8,044 nucleotides of DNA from Alphaproteobacteria bacterium (GTDB lineage Bacteria > Pseudomonadota > Alphaproteobacteria > Micavibrionales > Micavibrionaceae). Positions 1-6,269 of the stretch are shown piece after piece; positions within the stretch are counted from its first letter, which is position 1, and the number at the start of each line of letters is the position of its first letter. The notes under the pieces are model-generated. The model was not told where the DNA came from and did no database searches. It saw nothing but the letters and a program-made list of their open reading frames with translations. The position numbers and the translations under genes are program-made. The stretch lies in contig JAESUK010000214.1 in NCBI GenBank assembly GCA_016763095.1, positions 1-8,044 on the forward strand. The letters run 5' to 3'.

Positions 1-69
1 TACTGTACCTAACCCAAATTCTTTTCCATTATCCGCAACGTCAAAATGTTTTGAAGCTTTTCCAGCCAT
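1..69 (-). CDS. 5' end of an unrecognised protein (runs off the left edge)
   Basis: Seen: an open minus-strand frame starting at an ATG at 69-67 and continuing past the window edge. The 23 visible residues begin MAGKASKHFDVADNGKEFG. A good Shine-Dalgarno (AAGGAT) lies about 7 bases before the ATG, and a perfect TTGACA sits about 50 bases upstream, so this looks like a real start with its own promoter. The visible part is hydrophilic with no signal peptide or membrane segment, suggesting a cytoplasmic protein. It lies 60 bp downstream of the kinase remnant on the same strand. The DNA of codons 6-13 is almost identical to part of the gnu-like gene. I do not recognise the family; too little is visible. 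Confidence 0.6.
   Translation of the reverse strand, partial: MAGKASKHFDVADNGKEFGLGTV
31..54. repeat. 24-base near-repeat, copy 1 (in the left-edge gene)
   Basis: ATCCGCAACGTCA directly followed by AAATGTTTTGA on the plus strand. The same two blocks, with one extra C between them, occur at 1809-1833 in the same orientation. Here it covers codons 6-13 of the left-edge gene, including Asp-Val-Ala-Asp. Confidence 0.7.
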
Positions 70-94
70 AGTTTCTATCCTTATTTTTTTGAGC

Positions 95-122
95 ACACTA
101 AACAAAAATAGAAATATGTCAA
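95..122 (-). promoter_or_regulatory. Putative sigma-70-type promoter for the left-edge gene
   Basis: A perfect TTGACA -35 hexamer reads on the minus strand at 122-117, directly before the left-edge gene and just after the stop of the kinase remnant. The -10 is weak: TTTAGT (102-97, 14-base spacing) or TAGTGT (100-95, 16-base spacing). The tract between is T-rich. The match to the -35 and the position support it; the poor -10 keeps confidence low. Confidence 0.35.
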
Positions 123-129
123 CTTAAAA

Positions 130-1024
130 CTATTTAGTATAACGCTTAGGCAACTCCTCAACATTATCTATTTCTTTACAGTAATCAGCACACCACTTTG
201 TCAAAACACGAATAATTTCTCCTTTGGTAATCGGCTTAGAAGCATAGTCATCCATTCCCGCTTCTATACATAGTTCCTTATCACCTTTCGCTTTTGCTGC
301 CATTTCCGTTTTATATGTTGCGCGCTTTAACTCCTTCACCTTCACTTGAATATGGCGCACCGCTGGGCGGAAAATGAAAAGCGCCTCTGCCACAAGAACG
401 ATCAGCGTAATAAGAAAAATAATGGTTTCAATCATACTTAAACGCTTCACCGAACGTATATGATTGTCTTCAAACAGTTTCACCGCACCATTCAAAACCT
501 CAAGAAGATACCCCGATGACTCCTTTTGCAGATATTGCAAATCAGGATTATCATATGAAACTCTATCAGACTTTAGGACTTCCTTCGCATGATGAATGTA
601 TCCCTGCACCTGATGATTAAGATTTGAAGGATCTTCAAAATAATACGCTCCAATATTATCTGGAAGCGAGGACGGAACATAAGCACTTTCGTGTTCTCCC
701 CTGCGGTGTTCTGCCTCATCATGCCCCAACCCATACACCAAACGGTTATGGTCGATCTCCATAAGGTCTATTGCCTCATTCAGATGCATCCTGATGTGGC
801 GATCATCATCTGTTTTTCGCTCTGTTCGCTCTGTATGTGACAATTGTAATGCAAATAAAGCAATACGTTGAGACAACATGCGTTGCTTTCCACTCACATC
901 AACATACGTTGCACTATCATGTTGCTCATGAATCAACAGCCTCACCATGGCAAACGAGCTTGTCGCCAAAACAGCAATAATCACCAAAGCTAACATATCG
1001 GATTGTTATATATCGTGTATCCAT
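130..1024 (-). pseudogene. Collapsed hybrid sensor histidine kinase: PilJ/NarX-type sensor fused to a receiver-domain tail
   Basis: Seen (numbering from ATG 996): TM1 about residues 2-22, then the PilJ-type signature VSGKQRMLSQR (34-44), an extracytoplasmic helical sensor to about 186, TM2 about 188-208, and a linker ending EMAAKAK (231-237). The next residues, GDKELCIEAGMDDYASKPI (238-256), are the end of a response-regulator receiver domain, including the conserved Lys of SKPI. Known: hybrid kinases carry HisKA, HATPase and the receiver phospho-acceptor Asp between these points; all are absent here. An in-frame deletion of roughly 1 kb with its joint near 283-300 is the simplest reading. 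The body also lacks a good start: ATG 996 has no Shine-Dalgarno and an in-frame TAA sits at 1008-1006, while ATG 1024 has a strong one but is a base out of frame. Inference: the gene is inactivated; a shortened membrane sensor acting as a decoy is the alternative. Confidence 0.75.
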
Positions 1025-1039
1025 ATGCCCCTTCTTCCT
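1022..1039 (-). promoter_or_regulatory. Strong ribosome binding site and probable original start of the kinase
   Basis: On the minus strand AGGAAGAAGGGG (1039-1028) precedes ATG at 1024-1022. Translation from here gives MDTRYITIRY, a plausible basic cytoplasmic tail before TM1, but then runs out of frame and stops after 32 codons. The body frame starts 28 bases further on at 996, so a one-base gain (or two-base loss) between about 1005 and 997 would explain the break. Confidence 0.6.
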
Positions 1040-1082
1040 AGAATATAAAGTCACATGACTATATCAACATTCAGTGAAGTAG

Positions 1083-1120
1083 GGACGCTCCGCATCCGAT
1101 AGACTGCACCCGCTGGGCAG
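1083..1120 (-). terminator. Two small hairpins just after the gnu-like gene; possible terminator
   Basis: Immediately after the gnu-like stop codon the minus strand can form CTGCCCAGCGGGTGCAG (1120-1104, a 4+2 bp stem with one bulged base) and then GGATGC-GGA-GCGTCC (1097-1083, a 6 bp stem with one T-G pair and a GGA loop). Neither is followed by a U-tract, so this is not a classical intrinsic terminator. It could slow transcription into the kinase remnant or support Rho-dependent ending. Confidence 0.3.
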
Positions 1121-1124
1121 CTGC

Positions 1125-2093
1125 TTAATTCTTCTTAGGAAACTCATGCGCAATAGTCTGCGCCAATGCTTTCTTCAAATCTACAGGTGCGGTAAAGCCA
1201 CATGTCGTATGTGCTTTTTGTGCCGAGAAAATACTATTTGAACAAAACTTTTGAATACGAATACGGCTAATCGGGAATGTACGACGTAGAATAAACGCCA
1301 AAACATCAAACCCCATCCCTGCCAAATACCCAAACCAATATGGAAGACGAAAATCTATCTTTTCTCCCTTACCAACGGCTTTACGGACAATTGACACAAG
1401 GTCATTCATTTCAAAGTCTGGTTTATCAACATAGTTATAAACTTCATACCCTGCTTTAAAGCTCAACGCATGCACGATGAACGCGGTAATATTTTCAACA
1501 TAGCACATTGATTTACGGTTTTTTCCGTTCCCAATCATAACAAATGCACCTGATGCCAATTGCTTCAAAAGGTTATAAACATTGCCACGATTGTTTGGAC
1601 CAAACACAACCGTTGGACGAATCACCGTTAACGTTTTTTCTTTACTGTTTCCCGCCTTATACCAAGCATTATAACGATCTTCCCCCTTGGATTTTGTTTC
1701 TCCATACAGGTTAAAATATTCATGTGGTGCACTTTCATCTGGCTCACCCTCTTGGAAACCATATACCGCAACTGAGCTTGTAAAGATTTGGTGCTTGATA
1801 CCAAGTTCATCCGCAACGTCACAAATGTTTTGAGACCCCTGCACATTTGTATCGTGGTACAACGAAAGTGGGCGCACATCATCACGGTGAACCGCAGCAA
1901 GATTAATGATCACATCCACGCCTTTACAAATAGCGCGCAACGCATCTTGATCCCTGATATCACAATCCGTCCACAAATCTGGATAGGTCGTGCTTTTCTC
2001 AATATCACCAATGCGAATGTCATGATGCTTTCGCTGTTGGCGGATAAACTCCGTCCCAATAAACCCACTTCCACCTAATAACGCTATTTTCAT
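1125..2093 (-). CDS. gnu: GlcNAc-PP-undecaprenol 4-epimerase (extended SDR, Gnu-like)
   Basis: Predicted to convert N-acetylglucosaminyl-diphospho-undecaprenol to the GalNAc form at the inner face of the cytoplasmic membrane, supplying the first sugar of an O-antigen or related glycan. Seen (322 aa): Rossmann motif GGSGFIG (7-13), D30 at the end of beta2, CDIRD (44-48), NLAA (64-67), TSS (105-107) and the YxxxK pair Y130/K134, all as in active extended SDR epimerases. Segments such as HRDDVRPLSLYHDTNVQG, RGNVYNLLKQLASG and YEVYNYVDKPD closely match what I recall of E. coli O157 Gnu (about 331 aa); this is from memory, not a search. The start ATG 2093 follows GGGATAATCAC. It faces away from the glycosyltransferase, which fits a shared pathway. 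Another lipid-linked or UDP-sugar epimerase is the main alternative. No initiating phosphotransferase (WecA type) is in the window. Confidence 0.8.
   Translation of the reverse strand: MKIALLGGSGFIGTEFIRQQRKHHDIRIGDIEKSTTYPDLWTDCDIRDQDALRAICKGVDVIINLAAVHRDDVRPLSLYHDTNVQGSQNICDVADELGIKHQIFTSSVAVYGFQEGEPDESAPHEYFNLYGETKSKGEDRYNAWYKAGNSKEKTLTVIRPTVVFGPNNRGNVYNLLKQLASGAFVMIGNGKNRKSMCYVENITAFIVHALSFKAGYEVYNYVDKPDFEMNDLVSIVRKAVGKGEKIDFRLPYWFGYLAGMGFDVLAFILRRTFPISRIRIQKFCSNSIFSAQKAHTTCGFTAPVDLKKALAQTIAHEFPKKN
1809..1833. repeat. 24-base near-repeat, copy 2 (in the gnu-like gene)
   Basis: Same blocks as at 31-54 with a one-base insertion, so 24 of 25 aligned positions agree. It covers residues around N89-D95 of the epimerase (NICDVAD). 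Both copies encode Asp-Val-Ala-Asp in frame on one side of the gap and are in different frames on the other side, so shared protein ancestry does not easily explain the match. Confidence 0.7.
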
Positions 2094-2114
2094 GTGATTA
2101 TCCCATTACTTTTA

Positions 2115-2142
2115 ATTTTATCTCTCTTGTTTTTACAGTTAA
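2115..2142 (-). promoter_or_regulatory. Putative sigma-70-type promoter of the gnu-like gene
   Basis: In the 67 bp between the divergent genes, the minus strand has TTAACT (2142-2137, 4 of 6 to TTGACA), a 16-base spacer and TAAAAT (2120-2115, 5 of 6 to TATAAT), about 20 bases before the start codon. No equally good promoter is visible for the divergent glycosyltransferase; its promoter may overlap this one or lie inside gnu. Confidence 0.4.
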
Positions 2143-2160
2143 TCCTGCGAAGATACCAGT

Positions 2161-3276
2161 ATGAAAGTTGTATATATTATTACCCGCATGGATGAATACG
2201 GTGGTGCGCAAGTCCACATCCGTGACCTTACATTATGGCTCAAAAACAATGGGCATAAACCTATTGTTTTATCTGGCTGGCCTGGAAAGGTCTCTGACTA
2301 TATTGAACACATGGACATTATTTACAAAGAAGTCCCCGACCTCGTGCGTCGAATCCATCCTATTCAAGATGTCAAAGCCTTCTTGCAAATACGCAAACAT
2401 TTGAAACGTTTAAACCCTGATGTCGTTTCATGTCATTCCTCTAAAGCAGGCATGGTTGGACGCATAGCATGTTTCTCGCTTGGTATTCCCGTGATATTCA
2501 CCGCGCACGGCTGGGCGTTTACAGATAACGTTCCGCAACCACACCGCACGATTTATAAAATCATTGAGAAAGTTGCAAGTTGGCTCAGCTCTCATGTAAT
2601 CACAGTCTCTGAATATGACCGTGACCTCGCATTGAAAAAACATATTGTATCAAGAAAAAAACTAACGGCTGTTCATAATGGAATGCCCGATATCCCTTAT
2701 AAAAAACCCGCCAACCAAGATTTAAAGAAAAACGTACGCTTAATTATGATCGCGCGCTTTGGTCGTCAAAAAGATCACGAAACATTGATCCACGCTCTTG
2801 GTAAAATCAAAGACCTCAATTGGACAATGGATCTTGTCGGTGGTGGCGATAACAGCGCCATCGTACCACTCGTAGACGCGCTTGGCTTGGACGATAAAGT
2901 CAGGTTTTTGGGTGAACGTGAAGACATACCGACCTGCCTTGAAAAGGCAGATGTGTATTGCCTCATCTCGCATTGGGAGGGCTTTCCACGCTCAATTCTT
3001 GAAGCCATGCGCACAGGCTTACCCGTCATCGCAACCAATGTTGCAGGTGTAAAGGAATCTGTCATTGATGGGGAAACAGGCTACTGCCCACCACACAAAG
3101 ATATTGATGCCTTAGCAGAAAACCTAAAAGACCTGATCAATAACCCAGATAAAATTAAATCCATGGGTTTGGCTGGACGCAAACGGTTTGAGGAAAACTT
3201 CACCTTCGACAAAATGGTAAACAAAACTCTGGGTATCTACGAACAGGTGCTTTCGAAGGCTAAAAAAAAGGCGTAG
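2161..3276 (+). CDS. Family 4 glycosyltransferase (GT-B, retaining)
   Basis: Predicted to transfer a sugar from an activated nucleotide donor to a lipid-linked or surface-glycan acceptor at the cytoplasmic face of the membrane. Seen (371 aa, full length for GT4): GGAQ loop after beta1 (14-17), N-terminal acceptor domain with SSKAGMVGR (93-101) and FTAHGW (113-118), ITVSEYDRD (147-154), VHNG (171-174), then the C-terminal donor domain with ARFGRQKD (198-205, basic R and K near the donor phosphates) and the EX7E motif E273/E281. No membrane segment. The start ATG 2161 has only a weak purine stretch (GAAGA). Its divergent neighbour is the Gnu-like epimerase, so by inference it may add the second sugar to GalNAc-PP-undecaprenol, in the manner of PglA-type enzymes. 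Donor and acceptor cannot be read from sequence. The next gene starts 10 bp after its stop. Confidence 0.9.
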   Translation: MKVVYIITRMDEYGGAQVHIRDLTLWLKNNGHKPIVLSGWPGKVSDYIEHMDIIYKEVPDLVRRIHPIQDVKAFLQIRKHLKRLNPDVVSCHSSKAGMVGRIACFSLGIPVIFTAHGWAFTDNVPQPHRTIYKIIEKVASWLSSHVITVSEYDRDLALKKHIVSRKKLTAVHNGMPDIPYKKPANQDLKKNVRLIMIARFGRQKDHETLIHALGKIKDLNWTMDLVGGGDNSAIVPLVDALGLDDKVRFLGEREDIPTCLEKADVYCLISHWEGFPRSILEAMRTGLPVIATNVAGVKESVIDGETGYCPPHKDIDALAENLKDLINNPDKIKSMGLAGRKRFEENFTFDKMVNKTLGIYEQVLSKAKKKA

Positions 3277-3286
3277 CCTAGTCTTC

Positions 3287-3940
3287 ATGTTAACAAAGTC
3301 CTGCCTTAAAGTTCTGCTCATTGGGTCCACGTCACTTATGATATTTGCGTGTTCTTCCTCACATGAGTCACCGAAAACAACAACGCCTATTGCGCCCGTC
3401 GAGCAATCATGGGTCATTGATAAGGCGCACGAAACACTCCAATCTCTTCCTGTATCCAACCCGAAACCTCTTGAGGCACGCGTTGAAACACTCGAAAATG
3501 AAATGGCAAAGCTCAAACTTAATTTGGCACAGATTGATCAACGCTACGGTCTTAAACCAGTACATACCACAAACAAGCCAAAACCAATCACAGCACCAAA
3601 AACCATCACGAAATATATATCCAAGAAAACGGGCGTGCGGTTTGGTGTGAATAGTGGGAAAACACGTATCGTCATTGACCTTCCACGCGCTATGAAATTT
3701 ACAACTGATTTAGATAACAACGAAAAATTTCTCCTCATTGAACTCCAAGACACAGATTTGAGCTTAAACGCTGGCACGGGACAAGGACTTGTCTCAACCT
3801 ACAGCATTGATACAGACACAGACGGCGTAACACGCGTCGTGCTCAACCTAAAAGGTGTTGCACAAATTATCACAAAAGAAGCGCTCCGCCCCGCAGGATC
3901 AGCAGGACACCGCGTCTTCATAGATTTAGTTAGAAATTAA
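3287..3940 (+). CDS. AMIN-domain lipoprotein
   Basis: Seen (217 aa): a short basic N-terminus and hydrophobic stretch ending in a lipobox-like IFA-C (Cys22), with Ser at +2, which by the usual rule favours the outer membrane. A Pro/Thr-rich tether follows, then a short heptad-like coiled coil (about 62-86, ARVETLENEMAKLKLNLAQI), a Lys/Pro-rich linker (90-110), and a C-terminal beta-rich region (about 116-216) with VRFGVNSGKTRIVIDL and HRVFIDLV, typical of AMIN. Known: AMIN domains localise amidases and secretin-type proteins to septum or envelope, probably by binding peptidoglycan or polysaccharide. No amidase or secretin domain is present, so a binding or scaffold role is inferred. It lies 10 bp after the glycosyltransferase with no good ribosome site of its own (AAAGGCG is about 14-20 bases away), suggesting coupled translation. 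AMIN assignment is by pattern, not search. Confidence 0.7.
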   Translation: MLTKSCLKVLLIGSTSLMIFACSSSHESPKTTTPIAPVEQSWVIDKAHETLQSLPVSNPKPLEARVETLENEMAKLKLNLAQIDQRYGLKPVHTTNKPKPITAPKTITKYISKKTGVRFGVNSGKTRIVIDLPRAMKFTTDLDNNEKFLLIELQDTDLSLNAGTGQGLVSTYSIDTDTDGVTRVVLNLKGVAQIITKEALRPAGSAGHRVFIDLVRN

Positions 3941-3966
3941 CAGGACATTCCATTCTTCTCAGAAGC

Positions 3967-4001
3967 ATTAACAAAAATAGCAAAAAATAGTTATTTTTAA
4001 T
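3967..4001 (+). terminator. AT-only imperfect inverted repeat after the AMIN gene; weak terminator candidate
   Basis: AAAAATA (3973-3979) pairs with TATTTTT (3992-3998), extended by ATT/AAT outside a three-base bulge. On the plus strand it ends in a T-run 27 bases or more after the AMIN gene stop. The stem has no G-C pairs, so it would be a weak intrinsic terminator. It could serve the convergent symporter transcript on the other strand as well. Confidence 0.3.
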
Positions 4002-4026
4002 GAAATATTGAGGTAATGAAGCCCGT

Positions 4027-4063
4027 GGAAACGTAAGCGTACCTTTTGTACGCGCGTCCCGCG
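4027..4063. repeat. GC-rich inverted repeats in the 3941-4103 spacer
   Basis: A perfect 6-bp inverted repeat GCGTAC-CTTTT-GTACGC (4037-4053) can be lengthened across a small internal loop by ACG (4031-4033) with CGT (4055-4057). A second one, CGCG-TCC-CGCG (4053-4063), overlaps its right edge, so the two folds compete. This GC-rich island sits in otherwise AT-rich spacer between two convergent transcription units. Neither strand has a T-run directly after it. It may be a bidirectional terminator element, an interspersed repeat or part of a small RNA. Confidence 0.4.
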
Positions 4064-4103
4064 AAAGCTGAAGAAACTCAATAGATCACAAAAAGAAACT
4101 TTT

Positions 4104-5390
4104 TTAGACGAGCTTATTCATCACAACGGTGGCGGTGATATCCCCCGTAATATTAATTGTCGTCCGACACATATCCAAGATACGATCAACACCAAGAATA
4201 AGTGCAATGCCTTCCGCAGGCACACCAATCCCTGACAGAATCGTTGCCAAGACAACAATCCCAATCCCCGGAATCCCCGGTGTTCCAATCGACGCTCCGA
4301 CTGTGGTCACAAGAAGCAATGCCATTTCTGAAAAACTCAAATCAACGCCAAATACTTGGGTTAAAAAGATCGCTGCCACTGCTTGATAAAGCGCCGTTCC
4401 ATCCATATTAATGGTCGCACCAAGCGGGATGGTAAAGCCTGCAATACGTTTTGGAATACCAAGATTTTCCTCCGCACATTTCATAGATACGGGAATTGTC
4501 GCCGCAGAACTTGAGCTTGAAAAGGCAATGATCTGCGCCTCTCTGATCCCTTTAAGGAATGTCCAAACAGGCACACCTCCTACAAATTTCGCCAAGCCTA
4601 AATAGACAAAGAACATGATCAGCAAGCCACCAAGAACCGTCGCCATATAAAGCGCCACCGTGGTCACAGCATCAAAGCCAAGATCAATCACCACCTTTGC
4701 CATCAAACCAAACACCGCATAGGGTGCAATCACCATCGCCCATTCAATAATCTTCATCGCCACCGCTTGCCCTGACTGACACAGTGCGAGCACGGGCTTC
4801 GCTGCTGCCTTCGGCAATGTCAGCAACGCCAACCCAACAAGCAACGCCGCAATTACGATTTGAAGCATATTCTTTTCAAGTTGTGCTTTCGCAGGGTTGG
4901 TTGGAATAACATTGGCAATCCGTTGGGGAATGCTTAAACCTTCAAGGGTTTGAGACGGCATTTTCTCGGCTTGTTGTGCCATCGCTTGATCCACAAACTC
5001 GGTCGGCATCCCCGCACCGGGTTGTATCGCATAGGTTAAGCTCATCCCAATAATAATAGCCACAGTGCTCGTTAACACAAAATACAGTATAATCCGTGAT
5101 CCAATGGCTTTTACAAAACCAAGCTCACCACTATCTGCAATCCCAACAATGATGGAACAAATCACAAGGGGCACAACCACCATTTTAAGAAGTCCAAGAA
5201 ACAAAACGCCGGGCAATTCAATCCATGCTCCAACTTCATTTGTAAGGTCTGGAGGCAATAACGCACCCGCTTCAGGGGATAACGCAAGCCCAACACCAAT
5301 ACCAAGAACAAGCCCTAAAAGAATTTTCACCCAAAGATGCTTGTCGTTCAACGGACTCTTTGCCCCATTGTTATTTGCTGATTGCGCCAT
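4104..5390 (-). CDS. Dicarboxylate/amino acid:cation symporter (DAACS, GltP/DctA family)
   Basis: Inner-membrane secondary transporter that uses a Na+ or H+ gradient to import glutamate, aspartate or C4-dicarboxylates. Seen (428 aa, normal length): serine-rich HP1 tip SSSSS (291-295), NMDGT (328-332) in TM7, GTPGIPG (369-375) in HP2, and in TM8 D402, D406, R409, N413 and D417. These match Glt(Ph) D390, D394, R397, N401 and D405 at a constant offset of 12, as I recall that protein. R409 is the residue that selects acidic side chains, so a neutral-amino-acid (ASCT-like) specificity is unlikely. The start ATG 5390 has AAGGGG (5402-5397) six bases upstream, inside the rhomboid gene, whose stop lies one base before the ATG. 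It is convergent with the AMIN gene. I cannot separate GltP, DctA or GltT roles by eye, so no symbol is given. Confidence 0.93.
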   Translation of the reverse strand: MAQSANNNGAKSPLNDKHLWVKILLGLVLGIGVGLALSPEAGALLPPDLTNEVGAWIELPGVLFLGLLKMVVVPLVICSIIVGIADSGELGFVKAIGSRIILYFVLTSTVAIIIGMSLTYAIQPGAGMPTEFVDQAMAQQAEKMPSQTLEGLSIPQRIANVIPTNPAKAQLEKNMLQIVIAALLVGLALLTLPKAAAKPVLALCQSGQAVAMKIIEWAMVIAPYAVFGLMAKVVIDLGFDAVTTVALYMATVLGGLLIMFFVYLGLAKFVGGVPVWTFLKGIREAQIIAFSSSSSAATIPVSMKCAEENLGIPKRIAGFTIPLGATINMDGTALYQAVAAIFLTQVFGVDLSFSEMALLLVTTVGASIGTPGIPGIGIVVLATILSGIGVPAEGIALILGVDRILDMCRTTINITGDITATVVMNKLV

Positions 5391-5402
5391 ATTAAGCCCC
5401 TT
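5391..5402 (-). promoter_or_regulatory. Symporter ribosome binding site inside the end of the rhomboid gene
   Basis: AAGGGG (5402-5397) codes for the last Lys-Gly of the protease and at the same time lies six bases before the symporter ATG at 5390. The protease stop TAA (5394-5392) is one base from that ATG. This layout is typical of termination-reinitiation coupling and links the amounts of the two membrane proteins. Confidence 0.7.
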
Positions 5403-6168
5403 TTTTCAATAATAAATGTACGATACCTAAACCACCCAAGAACCCACCAATATGTGCAGCCCATGCGATAATACTTCCATCTGGTCCTCCCATAAATCCA
5501 AAAACAACAGATATTCCAACAAACACCGCAATCACAGGGAACAACCTTTTGCTTGGTCCTAAACGTCCTGTTTTATGCATCACCAAAATCATGCCTGCAA
5601 ATAAACCACTCACACCACCCGATGCCCCAATCATCGGAGACATAGAATGCGGGTCGAGTAAAAAATGAACAAGCGCAGCGATCACAGTTGATCCCCAAAA
5701 CACAATCATCATCTTTTTAACGCCAAAGATTTTCTCAAATCCTGACCCGAACGCCATCAACATTACGCTATTCATAATGATATGAAGCCATCCGCCGTGG
5801 AAAAGTGCGTATGTAATCGGCGTTAATACAGTAATCGGTAAAAAATAGAAATCTCCAGAAAAACGAGCAGGGATAAACCCCCAATTTAAAATTGCAACAT
5901 ACGTATAATCAGTGGTTGAAAACTGACTTAAACCCCAAAGCCCAATATGTACGAACAAAAGCAAGCCCAATAAGGCTTGTACACCTTTTGGTAATGTTAT
6001 AAACGGCTCGCTTGATGGCTGTTTTAGGGGTAAATCTGAAGGGGATATCTCAGGTTTATTGGATGGCTTCTTGCGCTTCTTATGGTCAGATAAGGATACG
6101 ACATTATCCTCTAACCCATTCTTGTCTTTACCGTTTCCGTCGTACTGTCCCATGTTATCTTTACTCAT
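5392..6168 (-). CDS. Rhomboid-family intramembrane serine protease
   Basis: Cleaves transmembrane segments of substrate proteins within the inner membrane. Seen (258 aa from ATG 6168): a hydrophilic, Lys-rich cytoplasmic tail of about 60 residues, then six or so membrane segments. Family motifs are all present: HGGWLHIIMN (124-133, oxyanion-side His and Asn), GASGG with the catalytic Ser (S183), and AHIGGFLGG with the catalytic His (H239). It is therefore expected to be active, unlike rhomboid pseudoproteases. The frame is open further, to a TTG at 6240 and ATGs at 6237 and 6225, adding up to 24 residues, but these have no Shine-Dalgarno and the extra residues (Cys/Trp/Tyr-rich) look non-coding; MSKDN at 6168 seems the better start although its own site is weak. 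The symporter follows after one base. The substrate is unknown. Confidence 0.9.
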   Translation of the reverse strand: MSKDNMGQYDGNGKDKNGLEDNVVSLSDHKKRKKPSNKPEISPSDLPLKQPSSEPFITLPKGVQALLGLLLFVHIGLWGLSQFSTTDYTYVAILNWGFIPARFSGDFYFLPITVLTPITYALFHGGWLHIIMNSVMLMAFGSGFEKIFGVKKMMIVFWGSTVIAALVHFLLDPHSMSPMIGASGGVSGLFAGMILVMHKTGRLGPSKRLFPVIAVFVGISVVFGFMGGPDGSIIAWAAHIGGFLGGLGIVHLLLKKGA

Positions 6169-6255
6169 CCATATTTCATAAATGCACATAAATAATGTAC
6201 AATGAAGTGTAGAATAATTTTCCATCAATGCCCACATCAAAGGGGACTTTATAAA

Positions 6256-6262
6256 AGAAGGA
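6256..6262 (+). promoter_or_regulatory. Ribosome binding site of the aminotransferase
   Basis: AGAAGGA lies seven bases before ATG 6270, a near-ideal Shine-Dalgarno that fixes the start. The motif GGACTTT occurs just before it (6244-6250) and again overlapping it (6260-6266), a small direct repeat of unknown meaning. The roughly 100 bp between this gene and the divergent rhomboid start must hold both promoters, but I see no strong -35/-10 pair for either. Confidence 0.7.
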
Positions 6263-6269
6263 CTTTTAC

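Noticed and set aside
130..996. A new type of one-component regulator made from a PilJ sensor and a receiver
   Set aside because: The receiver part lacks the phospho-acceptor Asp, the acidic pair and the switch Thr/Ser, so it is a fragment and not a working domain; a deletion is the simpler reading.
1788..2078. 96-codon plus-strand frame inside the gnu-like gene
   Set aside because: Antisense to a gene with a complete SDR motif set; no coding or initiation signal of its own.
3124..3516. 130-codon open frame on the minus strand across the end of the GT4 and start of the AMIN gene
   Set aside because: It lies opposite two well-supported genes, has no ribosome site and its protein is low-complexity Ser/Arg-rich with no motif; a shadow frame.
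3955..3965. CTTCT-C-AGAAG palindrome after the AMIN gene
   Set aside because: A stem of only four pairs with a three-base loop and no T-run; too short to support a call by itself.
5065..5412. 115-codon plus-strand frame opposite the symporter start
   Set aside because: Thr/Pro/Ser-rich translation typical of the antisense of a membrane protein; no start signal.
6169..6240. N-terminal extension of the rhomboid from TTG 6240 or ATG 6237/6225
   Set aside because: No Shine-Dalgarno at any of these, and the extra residues are unlike the rest of the tail; it also would occupy most of the divergent promoter region. ATG 6168 preferred, though not proven.
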